Assembly: GCA_009711705.1 (NCBI GenBank)
Contig: VENG01000007.1
Coordinates: forward strand, 1 to 64,000
Direction: 5' to 3'
Origin: Bacillota bacterium
GTDB lineage: Bacteria > Bacillota > Desulfotomaculia > Desulfotomaculales > VENG01
Length of the DNA: 64,000 nt
The notes beneath the pieces were generated by a model. The model searched no databases and was not told the origin of the DNA. It saw only the letters and a program-made list of their open reading frames with translations. Of the stretch, positions 35,316 through 44,847 are shown one piece after another (within the stretch, counting starts at the first letter, position 1; each line of letters opens with the position of its first letter). Made by a program: the position numbers and the translations under genes.

Positions 35316-35648
35316 TTACCTAACAGGGCCAATAATAACTGAATTCATTAGCGGTATAAATACTGCCTCTCTGTTAGCATCCACCCTGCGGTGAATCTCT
35401 GCATAGTCCCTGCCAACAGCATGCAAAGAACCCCTTATTATGGAACCATCCGCAAAAACCGCAGTAACACTGGTGCCTACCCAATCTTCCAATCTCATAT
35501 AGAGATAATTTCCCTCCACCGGCTGCGGATAACCGGGACCGCAACCAGGCCCATAGTCCGGGCCATAACCGGGACCATAACCAGGAGGGTTGTAGCCGGG
35601 ACCATAACCGGTAACACCCAATTCCTTCTTGCCAATATCATCAGCCAT
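35316..35648 (-). CDS. Gly/Tyr/Pro-rich protein with Sm-like C-terminal domain
   Basis: I do not recognise this 110-aa protein by name. Residues 13-42 are repeats of GYGPGY, GYNPPGYGP and GPGCGPGYP, resembling spore-coat or adhesive low-complexity regions. The remainder (about 50-110; YMRLEDWVGTSVTAVFADGS then GSLHAVGRDYAEIHRR) looks like a small beta-barrel of Sm-like type. Position between ctc and pth in a sporulation-rich region makes a coat or coat-morphogenesis role plausible, as inference only. Confidence 0.6.
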   Translation of the reverse strand: MADDIGKKELGVTGYGPGYNPPGYGPGYGPDYGPGCGPGYPQPVEGNYLYMRLEDWVGTSVTAVFADGSIIRGSLHAVGRDYAEIHRRVDANREAVFIPLMNSVIIGPVR

Positions 35649-35732
35649 ACACTTAACCTCCCTTGATTTTAATTTTCTCGGTCATTTCAGATTATGCACA
35701 AGGGAGGTGATGTGTGTGTCGAACCAGCACAA

Positions 35733-36347
35733 TTATTCTGCGGATTCTGCTTCACCTTCTGCCGGTTCTTCTTCTTCGCCTTCTTCCTCATCTTCAGGCT
35801 CTGCAACGGTTTCAGAGCTTACAGTAAGAATAGTAGCCTCAGGATCGTCTATTACCTCTACTCCCTCAGGTATCTCCAGATCATTAACACTAAGTGTATC
35901 TCCCACGTGCAACTTAGAAACGTCCACATTAATTCCCTCCGGAATATTACCCGGGAGACAGGAAATATTCAACTCCCGCAAGATGATCTGCAGTATACCT
36001 TCCTCAATCTCACCGTCAACATTAATGGGTATGTTAACTTCAATGGCATCACTCATGGATATTTGCTGGAAATCAACATGCATTAAAAACTTCTTGATGG
36101 CATCGAACTGCATATCTTTAACCATTACCTGGTAATCGCCTGCATTCTCCACTTTAATATTAATAATGGCATTACGACCGCCTGAGTTCATAACGTCATG
36201 AAAGGTTCGCCATTCCAATTCAACAGGAAGACTCTCCATTTTCTTTCCATAAACCACGCCGGGTACCCAGCCCCGGTTCATTAATTGTTTGCGGTAACTT
36301 TTACCTTTTTCTGTTCTAGCTGCTGCTTTTAAATCAAACTGGGCCAT
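35733..36347 (-). CDS. rplY: 50S ribosomal protein L25 (Ctc family)
   Basis: The 204-aa protein has an N-terminal 5S-rRNA-binding domain (about 1-92; DLKAAARTEKGKSYRKQL, WVPGVVYG) and a C-terminal TL5-type beta domain, then a very acidic tail (EDEEEGEEEEPAEGEAE). This two-domain form is the Ctc general stress protein type. Its place beside prs and pth is the same as in Bacillus. Confidence 0.94.
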   Translation of the reverse strand: MAQFDLKAAARTEKGKSYRKQLMNRGWVPGVVYGKKMESLPVELEWRTFHDVMNSGGRNAIINIKVENAGDYQVMVKDMQFDAIKKFLMHVDFQQISMSDAIEVNIPINVDGEIEEGILQIILRELNISCLPGNIPEGINVDVSKLHVGDTLSVNDLEIPEGVEVIDDPEATILTVSSETVAEPEDEEEGEEEEPAEGEAESAE

Positions 36348-36460
36348 ATTAAAACCTCCTTAATTTTAGCCAATTAATATTATTCCCTTTTTTTGTCATA
36401 GAAATCCATAAGCACACATAAGCTTTACTTGAGAAACGGTACGGAAAGGGGGCTGAGCAT

Positions 36461-37165
36461 ATGCGCAAAAGTAAAAAGTTTTTATCCATGCCGGTCATAG
36501 GTCTACAAGAAGGCCGGCAAATAGGTTCGGTGAAAGGTCTGGTAGTAGACCCGTCCCTCAAGCAAGTTGTTGCCCTGATTATCGAACAAAAGGGATGGTT
36601 CAAAGAACAAAAGTATGTTGATTTCAACAAAGTTAAAAGTGTCGGCGAAGACGCCGTCACCATTGACCAAACTTCAAGTGCTGAACGGGGAAGTAGCCTA
36701 CCCAATATAATAAAACTGTTAAAAGATAACATTGAAATAATTGGTGCCCGTATTGTCACTGAAAACGGCACTCTTTTGGGTTACGCCGACGAGTATTACG
36801 TAGACATGGCTTCAGGACAGCTGGTAGGACTGGAATTCACGGATAAATTCCTAAGTAGTGTAATGCACGGTAAAGCTTTTTTAGACACAAACTATGTTAA
36901 CACGATAGGAAAAGATGTAATAGTGTGTGCCGATGAAGCCACGGATAATGTAATCAAAATAGAAGGCGGCATCCAGGAAACAATGAAATCCTTTAAGGAC
37001 TCTACATCGTACATTTGGGACAATACAGTCCAAAAAACCCGAAACTTTAGTACATCATTAAATAAATCTCTGGGTAAATCAAAAAGTCCTAAAGACTCCA
37101 AACAAAAAGAAGAACCGGCACAGCCGGACGAATATACCGGTAAACCTCCGTCATCTGAAGACTGA
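36461..37165 (+). CDS. PRC-barrel domain protein
   Basis: The 234-aa protein has two PRC-barrel modules (about 5-75, containing GRQIGSVKGLVVDPS, and about 88-155, containing GTLLGYADEYYVD) and a charged, low-complexity tail. PRC-barrels bind RNA or proteins in ribosome maturation, photosynthetic and sporulation proteins; this one cannot be assigned. It is the only plus-strand gene between 9.8 and 44 kb, with a purine-rich ribosome site. Confidence 0.8.
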   Translation: MRKSKKFLSMPVIGLQEGRQIGSVKGLVVDPSLKQVVALIIEQKGWFKEQKYVDFNKVKSVGEDAVTIDQTSSAERGSSLPNIIKLLKDNIEIIGARIVTENGTLLGYADEYYVDMASGQLVGLEFTDKFLSSVMHGKAFLDTNYVNTIGKDVIVCADEATDNVIKIEGGIQETMKSFKDSTSYIWDNTVQKTRNFSTSLNKSLGKSKSPKDSKQKEEPAQPDEYTGKPPSSED

Positions 37166-37185
37166 TATAAAATGTCCGGTCTGCA

Positions 37186-37215
37186 CATTAACCCCCGCAG
37201 CGGGGTTTTTTATTT
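37186..37215 (+). terminator. Terminator after the PRC-barrel gene
   Basis: ACCCCCGC-AGCGGGGT is followed by TTTTTATTTTTT on the plus strand. Convergent with prs, whose stop is 11 bp away. Confidence 0.8.
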
Positions 37216-37225
37216 TTTAGCTGCC

Positions 37226-38170
37226 TTAGTCAAATAACTTGCTCACCGAAAGATCTTCGTGGATCCGTATAATAGCCTCCCCCAACAGGGGCGCTACAGA
37301 AAGCACCTTAAGCTTGTCCATCATTTTCTCTTCCGACAAAGTAATGGTATTGGTTACCAGAACTTCCTTAACAGGTGCTTGTGCCAGCCGCTGGATGGCC
37401 GGCCCGCTTAGTACCGGATGGGTGCAACAAACATATATTTCTTCCGCGCCCCATTCTTTCATGGCCCGCGACCCCTGGTTAATTGTTCCCGCGGTATCAA
37501 TTATATCATCAATCATGATAACTTTCTTGCCTCTTACGTTTCCTATTATATTCATTACTTCTGCCACATTGGGCTCAGGCCGCCTTTTATCAATAATAGC
37601 AATGGGAGCACCAATTCGCTCTGCCAGGTCCCGGGCCCTTGTCACCCCACCCAGGTCAGGACTTACAACAACGACGTTATCCAGTTTCTGCTGTAGGAAA
37701 TATTCCGCCAGGATGGGGACACCCGGCAGGTGATCCACCGGTATATCAAAAAAACCTTGAATCTGGCCCGCATGCAAATCCATGGTAACCACGCGCCGGG
37801 CACCACTTGCATATAACAAATTAGCCACTAATTTGGCGGTTATAGGATCCCTGGCCCGGGTTTTTCTGTCTTGCCGGGCATAACCATAATAAGGTAGGAC
37901 AGCGGTAATTCGACGTGCGGAAGCCCTTCTCACAGCATCCACCATGATCAGAAGTTCCATCAAATTTTCGTTCACAGATTGGGATGTAGACTGAATAATA
38001 AAGACATCTGCTCCGCGGACACTTTCATTAATTTTGACTTGTATTTCTCCGTCGGAAAACCGTTTTACTTTTGATGAACCCAGGGAAACCCCCAGGTATT
38101 GTGCTATTTCTTCTGCCAGCGCAACATTGGAATTGCCCGAAAATAATTTTAATCTCTTACGGGAAGACAT
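37226..38170 (-). CDS. prs: Ribose-phosphate pyrophosphokinase
   Basis: The 314-aa enzyme makes PRPP from ribose 5-phosphate and ATP. Motifs are [18 protein letters not shown] near 130, the flexible-loop segment and the PRPP loop [13 protein letters not shown] (about 215-227). The start is ATG 38170 with GGAGGT ahead; an upstream in-frame ATG is not supported. It follows glmU by 35 bp. Confidence 0.96.
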   Translation of the reverse strand: MSSRKRLKLFSGNSNVALAEEIAQYLGVSLGSSKVKRFSDGEIQVKINESVRGADVFIIQSTSQSVNENLMELLIMVDAVRRASARRITAVLPYYGYARQDRKTRARDPITAKLVANLLYASGARRVVTMDLHAGQIQGFFDIPVDHLPGVPILAEYFLQQKLDNVVVVSPDLGGVTRARDLAERIGAPIAIIDKRRPEPNVAEVMNIIGNVRGKKVIMIDDIIDTAGTINQGSRAMKEWGAEEIYVCCTHPVLSGPAIQRLAQAPVKEVLVTNTITLSEEKMMDKLKVLSVAPLLGEAIIRIHEDLSVSKLFD

Positions 38171-38205
38171 CCTGCGTACCTCCAGTTGTAAGTTCAATGG
38201 CCAAG

Positions 38206-39576
38206 CTAGTCCTTGTTACCATTCCCTGACTTCCACTTATCGTACACTTTCTGCTTGCTTCTGGCCACCCCCAATGCTGCCGGGGGGACATCCTTTGTAA
38301 TGGTTGATCCTGCACCTATAACGGCTTTTTCACCAACACGCACCGGCGCCACCAAATTGGCATTACTACCGATAAACGCACCGTCACCTATGTGAGTAGG
38401 ATGTTTATTTTTTCCGTCATAATTACAGGTAATAGTACCTGCTCCCACATTAACATCTTTTCCAACTTCTGAATCTCCTAAATAGGTCAGATGAGGAATT
38501 TTACTACCGTCACCGACAGAAACTTTTTTCATCTCCACAAAATCCCCAACTTTAACACCCTTGCCGAGAACACATTCCGGCCGTATGTATGCAAAGGGAC
38601 CGATGCTGCTATTGTCACCCACAATACTGCTATACACAGTTGACTGTTCCACCTTAACACACTGGCCTAATTCAACATCAACCAGCCTGGTGGAAGGCCC
38701 AATGCTGCAATTCTCGCCGATGACCGTTTTACCTTCTATCATAGTAAAAGGATAAATAATTGTATCCTTCCCTATTTCAACTTTGCTTTCGATATAAGTG
38801 TTATCCGGATCTACCACGGTAACGCCGGATAACATAATATCGTCCAAAACTTCTTGGCGCATAATTTTTTCCACGGCCGCTAACTGCTTGCGGTCATTAA
38901 CACCTAAAATTTCCCACGGCCTGGCATCACTTACTGCGGTAACCTTCAAACCCTTTTTCCTATAAAAGTCAATTATATCGGTTAGATAGTATTCTCCCTG
39001 GGCGTTATCAGCTTTGAGGCCGGCTAAAGTATCAAAAAGACCGTCTATGGCAAAACAATATATGCCGGTATTAACTTCTTTTACCTCGAGTTCTTCCGGT
39101 GCGGCATCCTTTTGCTCTACAATTTTAGACACATTACCCGAAAAATCTCTTATCACCCTGCCGTACCCGGCTGGTTCTTCCATCACGGATGTAAGAACCG
39201 TAGCTGCGGAACCGGTGCGTACAGATTCATTGACCAGAGTTTGAAGGGTGGAACATTTAATCAATGGGGTATCACCGCATACCACCAATATTCGACCTTT
39301 AAACCCTTCAAGTACAGGGCGTGCCTGCATCAGTGCATGGGCTGTACCTAATTGTTCTTTTTGCATAACGGCGACAACCCGGTTTCCCAGTTCCTTTTTT
39401 ACCTCTTCACCCTTGTACCCCACCACTACCACCATAATTTGGGCTCCCGCCTCTTCTACGGCATCAATAACGTGGGTAGCCATAGGTTTACCGCAAACTT
39501 TATGTAAAACTTTGGGCCTTTCCGATTTCATTCTGGTACCTTTTCCCGCAGCCAGCACTACCGCTGCCAGATCCAT
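38206..39576 (-). CDS. glmU: Bifunctional GlmU uridyltransferase / acetyltransferase
   Basis: The 456-aa enzyme makes UDP-N-acetylglucosamine for the cell wall. The N-terminal pyrophosphorylase has [20 protein letters not shown] (6-25); the C-terminal half is a left-handed beta-helix with hexapeptide repeats and the motif [24 protein letters not shown] precedes the ATG. spoVG lies upstream and prs downstream, as in Bacillus. Confidence 0.97.
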   Translation of the reverse strand: MDLAAVVLAAGKGTRMKSERPKVLHKVCGKPMATHVIDAVEEAGAQIMVVVVGYKGEEVKKELGNRVVAVMQKEQLGTAHALMQARPVLEGFKGRILVVCGDTPLIKCSTLQTLVNESVRTGSAATVLTSVMEEPAGYGRVIRDFSGNVSKIVEQKDAAPEELEVKEVNTGIYCFAIDGLFDTLAGLKADNAQGEYYLTDIIDFYRKKGLKVTAVSDARPWEILGVNDRKQLAAVEKIMRQEVLDDIMLSGVTVVDPDNTYIESKVEIGKDTIIYPFTMIEGKTVIGENCSIGPSTRLVDVELGQCVKVEQSTVYSSIVGDNSSIGPFAYIRPECVLGKGVKVGDFVEMKKVSVGDGSKIPHLTYLGDSEVGKDVNVGAGTITCNYDGKNKHPTHIGDGAFIGSNANLVAPVRVGEKAVIGAGSTITKDVPPAALGVARSKQKVYDKWKSGNGNKD

Positions 39577-39762
39577 TTAGGCCCCTCCCCGTTAAATCTA
39601 TTATTTAGCACCAACCAAAAACCGGCACATTATTAACTTCCGACCGGAATTCTCGTTATATAGTACGCAATTATATCATTTCCCATAAATGCACCAATGA
39701 AAATTGTAATTCTACAAAAAAGACCGTTTCCCTCCAGGCCAAATATATTCTGAATATTAAAT

Positions 39763-39794
39763 AAAAAAGAGAGCTAAAAACGCTCCCTTTTTTT
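39763..39794 (-). terminator. Terminator after spoVG
   Basis: GGGAGC-GTTTTTA-GCTCTC followed by TTTTTT on the minus strand. The rest of the 224-bp gap to glmU is AT-rich without evident features. Confidence 0.65.
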
Positions 39795-39800
39795 ACCTAA

Positions 39801-40070
39801 TTAAACAGCTGTTATGGTAGCTGCTTTTTCATAGGCGTCCAGTACTGCCGACTGGATAATCTCCCTGGCGGAGGTATTGATAGGATGGGCAATGTCTCTA
39901 AATTCACCGTCAGGTGTTTTACGGCTGGGCATCGCTACAAATAAACCCTTTTGTCCCTCTACGACTTTTACATCGTGAATAACAAACATATCGTTCAGGG
40001 TCACTGAAACAATAGCCTTCATTTTGCCGTCGGTGAGAATCTTTCGCACTCTAACATCTGTAACGTTCAC
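39801..40070 (-). CDS. spoVG: Septation/sporulation regulator SpoVG
   Basis: The 89-aa protein matches Spo[23 protein letters not shown] and the signature [16 protein letters not shown]. It is a nucleic-acid-binding regulator of cell division, sporulation and virulence in various Firmicutes. The start is GTG 40070. The sigma-H-type promoter upstream matches known spoVG control. Confidence 0.96.
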   Translation of the reverse strand: MNVTDVRVRKILTDGKMKAIVSVTLNDMFVIHDVKVVEGQKGLFVAMPSRKTPDGEFRDIAHPINTSAREIIQSAVLDAYEKAATITAV

Positions 40071-40115
40071 CGTCTCACCACCTTTCTAGCCATAAGTTGC
40101 CATTTCATTCGAATA

Positions 40116-40143
40116 GTTCTTCGGCATAAGGATAGAAATTCCT
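40116..40143 (-). promoter_or_regulatory. Candidate sigma-H promoter of spoVG
   Basis: On the minus strand AGGAATT (40143-40137), a 14-bp spacer and GAAGAAC (40122-40116) match the sigma-H consensus (AGGAWWW, N12-14, RNNGAAT) with one mismatch in the last -10 base. Confidence 0.5.
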
Positions 40144-40181
40144 GCAAAAAAACGCATCAAAAATAGAAAATTATTCCTTAG

Positions 40182-41396
40182 TTAAAACTCTTTTGTAATG
40201 TATCCCCTTTCTTCCAATGCTTTTTTTATTTGTAGTATATGTTCCTGGTTCCTGGTTTCCAGTATCAGATCAACCCTGGCTTTTTTTAAAGGTATGCCGG
40301 GATTTGTACGGTCATGAGTAATGCTAATTACATTGCAATTATGATGTGACACCTCTGTCAGCAGCCTTTCCAAACTCCCCGGGGAATCTGGTAGCAGACA
40401 GCTGATCCGCAAACGCCGGCCATCTTTTACCAGACCTCTTTCAATGATCACTGACATCATGTTACTGTCAATATTACCGCCCGTAAGTATTACCGCCACC
40501 CTTTGGCCCCGGCACGTAATTTTGTCCTGTAAGACAGCGGCCAGACCGGCTGCTCCCGCACCTTCCACCACCAGTTTGGATCTTTCCAGCAGGAGTAGAA
40601 GGGCACGGGAGATTTCTTCATCATCCACCGTTACCATATCGTCCACATATCGGCAAATTATCTTAAAAGTGTTCCTACCCGGTTCACCTACAGCTATTCC
40701 ATCAGCTATTGTACAGGCTGAAGATACAGTTTTTAACACACCGGCTTTTTTGCTCTCCAGTACGGCAGGTGCTCCTTTTGCCTGGACCCCGATAACCTTT
40801 ATACCGGTATTTAATTCCTTGAAAGCATATGCCATACCCGCAATCAGCCCCCCTCCGCCAACAGGTACTACCACCGCATCCAACCCGGGCAATTGTTCCA
40901 AAAGCTCAATAGAGACCGTGCCCTGCCCGGCCATAATTCTATAGTCGTCAAAACCATGGATATACGTGGCACCGGTTTCTTTTTGTAAGCTACTTGCATG
41001 GCGGTAAGCTTCGTCATAATTATTTCCGGCCAATATCACTTCAGACCCGTAATTAGAGGTGGCAATTATCTTAGCGATGGGAGCTCCCTTGGGCATCACT
41101 ATAGTTGATTTGATCCCCAATCGTGCTGCTGCAAATGCCACTCCCTGAGCATGGTTTCCCGCGGAAGCAGCGATCACTCCCTTTTCTTTTTCTTTTTCTG
41201 GCAGGCCGACAATGACATTAAAGGCACCTCTTATCTTAAATGAACCGGTTTTCTGCATATTTTCCAGTTTCAAATAAATGCTGCTGCCCGTCATGCCACT
41301 GAAGGTTTCGGAATAGTCCAGGGGAGTATAATGTGCTATTCCCTTTAGACGTTCCGCGGCCTGCCGTATATCATCCAAATTAATAGCTTCATTCAT
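40182..41396 (-). CDS. ilvA: Threonine ammonia-lyase (with ACT domain)
   Basis: The 404-aa PLP enzyme deaminates threonine to 2-oxobutyrate. The PLP Lys is in KTGSFKIRGA (about 49-58), the phosphate loop in VPVGGGGLIAG, and an ACT-like domain occupies about 325-404. This is the short, catabolic-like form with one ACT domain. It stands alone between spoVG and the MobA-like gene. Confidence 0.9.
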   Translation of the reverse strand: MNEAINLDDIRQAAERLKGIAHYTPLDYSETFSGMTGSSIYLKLENMQKTGSFKIRGAFNVIVGLPEKEKEKGVIAASAGNHAQGVAFAAARLGIKSTIVMPKGAPIAKIIATSNYGSEVILAGNNYDEAYRHASSLQKETGATYIHGFDDYRIMAGQGTVSIELLEQLPGLDAVVVPVGGGGLIAGMAYAFKELNTGIKVIGVQAKGAPAVLESKKAGVLKTVSSACTIADGIAVGEPGRNTFKIICRYVDDMVTVDDEEISRALLLLLERSKLVVEGAGAAGLAAVLQDKITCRGQRVAVILTGGNIDSNMMSVIIERGLVKDGRRLRISCLLPDSPGSLERLLTEVSHHNCNVISITHDRTNPGIPLKKARVDLILETRNQEHILQIKKALEERGYITKEF

Positions 41397-41506
41397 ATTG
41401 TTTACCTATCCTGACCAGTTAGAAATGGAGTTGGCAATATTTTTTACCAAAAATATACCTTATGGTATTTTTGCCATAATTTATTTTTTTTATTATTGAT
41501 AAAAAT

Positions 41507-41530
41507 AAAAACCCTTAAAAAGGGTTTTTA
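41507..41530 (-). terminator. Terminator at the end of the MobA-like gene
   Basis: AAAAACCCTT and AAGGGTTTTT pair on the minus strand and run into T-rich sequence. The stop codon lies within the first arm. Confidence 0.7.
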
Positions 41531-42286
41531 TTTTGCTATATTAAGTTTTTTACTTACCAAGTCCAAATCACTGGGCTTATCCACGTCAATACCCAGCTCG
41601 GGATCCATACTTATCACTACCTGACCCCTTATTCCCAGTAACCGGGAAACCTTTTTTTGCGCTTTTTCCAAAGTAACCGAGCGCATTAAGTAACGTATTA
41701 AAAACATGAATCCAACCAGCCGGCACAACTTTAAAGGGCTTTTTCTGGCGTTAACAATTTCCTGCCCCTTGGGTAAACAACGCCAAACTACAGCGGGGTT
41801 GAGCAAAAAAACATTACCCCCTGTAAAAAAACCTTCTTTTAGGCTAACATAAGTCCGTTTACTGCTGGAAAACCGTCTTTCTACCACTTCCCGTGGCACT
41901 ATGGGATAATAAAGATCTGCATCACAGCAGGTACACTGGTCCAGGAAATTATCAATGGCTGTTGGGTTTAGCAAGGGAATATCCGAAGTTACCACCAATA
42001 CCTGCCGGGATCCCGGCAACAATTTAAGTCCACATACTACGTTGTCTACTAAATCCTCTTTAGGCTTAATAATGTGCACCTTTTGGCCGGGAAACTTCCC
42101 GGCCAGTTCATGCTCAGGCCCTACTAGCACTATCCGGTTGATGCGTTTTGAATTAAGGAGCGCATCAACAACATGCTCCACCATAGACTTTTTCCCAATG
42201 GGGATAAGGGCCTCATAACGAACGGCACTGCATCTGCTAAGCGCCCCTTCGTTAAGGCTACCTGCCAGCACCAAGGCGTCAATCAT
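41528..42286 (-). CDS. MobA-like nucleotidyltransferase
   Basis: The 252-aa protein has an N-terminal NTP-transferase fold (DALVLAGSLNEGALS, later PIGKKSMVEHVVDAL and VVTSDIPLLNP). The usual GxGTRM loop is replaced by GSLNEGALS, as in a subgroup of uncharacterised MobA-like proteins. The acceptor substrate is unknown. It overlaps the GntR gene by 8 bp, suggesting a functional pair. Confidence 0.75.
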   Translation of the reverse strand: MIDALVLAGSLNEGALSRCSAVRYEALIPIGKKSMVEHVVDALLNSKRINRIVLVGPEHELAGKFPGQKVHIIKPKEDLVDNVVCGLKLLPGSRQVLVVTSDIPLLNPTAIDNFLDQCTCCDADLYYPIVPREVVERRFSSSKRTYVSLKEGFFTGGNVFLLNPAVVWRCLPKGQEIVNARKSPLKLCRLVGFMFLIRYLMRSVTLEKAQKKVSRLLGIRGQVVISMDPELGIDVDKPSDLDLVSKKLNIAK

Positions 42287-42971
42287 TTTGTTCTTCGGCC
42301 TCCTGTAATACTTTTAAAAAACTTTGCTCAGCGTTTTCAACATGTTCCCGGGCCAGCGCCTGGGCCAATTCCGCATTTCGTTCACCAATGGCATCTACAA
42401 TATTCTTATGCTCTGCCACGGCATGTTTAGTACGCCCGGGTACAGCTAAGGAGGTAGTTCTAAAACGCTGTATCTGCTCCTGCAAATGAGTTATCATGGC
42501 CACCAAGCGTTGGTTCCTGCTACTTCGGAAAAGAAGTGCGTGAAAGCTAGCATCTTTTTCTGCTACTACACCTATATTATCTCCCATACTCACTTCCTGT
42601 ATTTGAAACAGGGCTCTTTCCAGTTGATCCAACTCTTCTTCGGTTATTCTCTCAGCGGCCAGCCCGGCGGCTAAAGATTCCAAGGATGCTCTAACTTCAA
42701 AAATGTCAATGATATCCTTTACGGAGATACCTGAGACATAGGCACCTTTTCGAGGTACCATGACCACAAATCCTTCCAACTCCAGCTTGCGGATAGCTTC
42801 CCTTACCGGAGTTCTACTTACCCCCATCTGCTCTGCCAATTGGAGTTCCATCAAACGTTCTCCCGGCCTAAGAGTCCCATGTATAATAGCTTCTCTTAAA
42901 GACTCAAAAACGATTTCCCGCAGGGGTTTATAATTATTAAGTTTAATCGGCACAAGTTTGGGTTTATCCAT
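42279..42971 (-). CDS. GntR-family (FadR/FCD) transcriptional regulator
   Basis: The 230-aa protein has a winged helix (about 14-78; GERLMELQLAEQMGVSRTPV, then REAIRKLELEGFV) and an FCD ligand-binding domain (about 90-220) with metal-binding His residues. FadR-type repressors respond to small organic acids; the ligand here is unknown. It is co-transcribed with the MobA-like gene. Confidence 0.88.
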   Translation of the reverse strand: MDKPKLVPIKLNNYKPLREIVFESLREAIIHGTLRPGERLMELQLAEQMGVSRTPVREAIRKLELEGFVVMVPRKGAYVSGISVKDIIDIFEVRASLESLAAGLAAERITEEELDQLERALFQIQEVSMGDNIGVVAEKDASFHALLFRSSRNQRLVAMITHLQEQIQRFRTTSLAVPGRTKHAVAEHKNIVDAIGERNAELAQALAREHVENAEQSFLKVLQEAEEQND

Positions 42972-43077
42972 AACCCCCGCCCCCTTCTCCTAATTATTTT
43001 AACCTTTATCAGGTAATTATTGCAAGTATAGAAAATAAGCTCAAAACAACAATGTTTCTTTCTTTAGGTGATCAAGT

Positions 43078-43929
43078 TCACTCTAGTACGGTTTCCGTAA
43101 CTAAAACAGTCATACTATCTTTATTTAAATGCCGTGCCAATTCTTCGGCTTTGTTCTTACTTTCCGTCAAGGCAAAAACAGTTGGCCCGCTACCGCTCAT
43201 CTGTACCCCTAATGCTCCGGCTTGTGTTAACATGCGTTTTATTTGGTGTATTTGGGGATGAAGACTTGCTGTAACCTGCTCAAGAGCATTACCTAAGTTG
43301 GCGGCAATATTTTTTATGCTTTTATTATTAATAGCCTCAATCATTAAACCTGTACGGGGCTCCGGCACATAAGAAAGACTGTCAAACATTTTGTAAACTT
43401 GTGCCGTACTAACCCCAAAATGCGGCTTTACTAATACCACTCCCATTGTCGGAGGAGAAGAAAGAGGAATCAACTTATCCCCTTTTCCGGTACCGAGGGC
43501 GGTTTTCCCCATAATAAAAAATGGGACATCGGCCCCGATGTGAGAACCTATCTCCATCAATGCATCCGTAGTAAGTCCCAATTCCCAAAAACGATTCAAC
43601 CCAACAAGGGCTGCCGCGGCATTGGAAGACCCACCTCCTAAACCGGCTGCCATGGGAATATTTTTACGTATATGAATATGAACCCCTCTTCCCGGACCGG
43701 CATATTTAATCAAATGTTCGAAAGCCTTGAAGACCAAATTATCATCGCCCAGGGGTATTGCCTTGCTGTTACTGGAAAGAGTTAAACCATAAGTTCCGCC
43801 GCGGATTTCCAATGTATCGTGAAAATCCAGAGCTTGCATCACCGTTGCAACTTCATGATAGCCATCAGGTAAAGTTCCCAAAACATCCAGTGTAAGATTA
43901 ATTTTCGCACGGGCTGTTATCCTAATCAA
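43078..43929 (-). CDS. ispE: 4-diphosphocytidyl-2-C-methyl-D-erythritol kinase
   Basis: The 283-aa GHMP kinase acts in the MEP isoprenoid pathway. ARAKINLTLDVLG at the N-terminus and PMAAGLGGGSSNAAAAL near 95-111 are diagnostic. The start is TTG 43929 after GGAGTGGGG; upstream in-frame ATGs would add residues absent in relatives. Confidence 0.95.
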   Translation of the reverse strand: MIRITARAKINLTLDVLGTLPDGYHEVATVMQALDFHDTLEIRGGTYGLTLSSNSKAIPLGDDNLVFKAFEHLIKYAGPGRGVHIHIRKNIPMAAGLGGGSSNAAAALVGLNRFWELGLTTDALMEIGSHIGADVPFFIMGKTALGTGKGDKLIPLSSPPTMGVVLVKPHFGVSTAQVYKMFDSLSYVPEPRTGLMIEAINNKSIKNIAANLGNALEQVTASLHPQIHQIKRMLTQAGALGVQMSGSGPTVFALTESKNKAEELARHLNKDSMTVLVTETVLE

Positions 43930-44071
43930 TTTCCCCACTCCTAAAAGCCAAATGCCAATTCTATTATCCATTTCCCAGGCAAAACCCTGCAAACGCAAAG
44001 CATAGATTCAATAATATTTATGTTTGCCATCTACGGTTATAGATATTTCTTTCCTTTTAATCTCATAAAAT

Positions 44072-44252
44072 AAAGAAGACTTGGTTCAGGTGGGGTCTTG
44101 ACCCAACTGAACCTTAGTCGCACTTATTTCGAGCTACAGCCTGTTAGTCCCATTAGTTGGGGACATTCCTGTCCCCAGAGAAATACCCAAGCTTCAGCAG
44201 GTGTGTCCCCTTTCCTTATACGGGGGCGGGGTCTTACAGGCTGTGCGAAGAT
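44072..44252 (-). repeat. Two-hairpin intergenic repeat, copy 2 (expanded)
   Basis: This inverted copy of 34380-34480 keeps GAAGACTTGGTTCAGGTGGG, CTGAACCTTAGTCGCAC, TTATTTCGAG and CTTACAGGCTGTGCGAAG. About 85 extra bases, bounded by ACAGCCTG...CAGGCTGT, are inserted; they include GGGGACATTCCTGTCCCC and AGGTGTGTCCCCTTTCCT, the latter also at 35198-35215. It fills most of the 351-bp gap between ispE and the L,D-transpeptidase gene. Confidence 0.65.
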
Positions 44253-44280
44253 AAATCAGTACAACGAAAGGAGTGATTAA

Positions 44281-44841
44281 ATGAAAAGAGAAGCCGGCAC
44301 CCGGTTAACAATTAATACCACCCTGCGCCGGTTATACCATTACAGGGGAGGACAACTGGTCAAAGTATACCCCGTAGCGGTGGGAAAAGCAGCAACGCCC
44401 ACTCCTACAGGCAATTATAAAATTATTACCAAAATACTTAACCCGGGAGGGGTACTGGGAACAAGGTGGATGGGTATCAGCATACCCGATGGTAATTATG
44501 GCTTACACGGTACAAATAACCCTGCATCTATTGGGACGGCAGCATCCCTGGGCTGTATTAGGATGTATAACCATGACGTGGAAGAGCTGTTTCCCCAAGT
44601 TAATATAGGAACACCTGTACACATAACCAGGGTAACACATGATAGCCAGGAGGAACCGGGTCCTAATGCAACCCAGCCGGCCCCTAAAAAAAGTAACGTA
44701 TATATAGTGCAGCCCGGAGACTCCCTGTGGGCAATTGCCAATAAATACAGCATTACCGCAGGAGAGCTGGCAGCTTATAACGATATCAAAAACCCGGATT
44801 TAATTTATCCGGGCCAAAAAATTATTATCCCGGGATTATGA
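44281..44841 (+). CDS. L,D-transpeptidase (YkuD) with C-terminal LysM
   Basis: The 186-aa protein has a YkuD catalytic domain (about 5-120) with [10 protein letters not shown] and the nucleophile in [16 protein letters not shown], then a proline-rich linker and one LysM domain (about 139-184; [20 protein letters not shown]). Such enzymes form 3-3 crosslinks in peptidoglycan. No signal peptide is visible, as in some spore-associated YkuD proteins. GGAGTG precedes the ATG. The next gene starts 6 bp downstream. Confidence 0.88.
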   Translation: MKREAGTRLTINTTLRRLYHYRGGQLVKVYPVAVGKAATPTPTGNYKIITKILNPGGVLGTRWMGISIPDGNYGLHGTNNPASIGTAASLGCIRMYNHDVEELFPQVNIGTPVHITRVTHDSQEEPGPNATQPAPKKSNVYIVQPGDSLWAIANKYSITAGELAAYNDIKNPDLIYPGQKIIIPGL

Positions 44842-44847
44842 CCCTTT

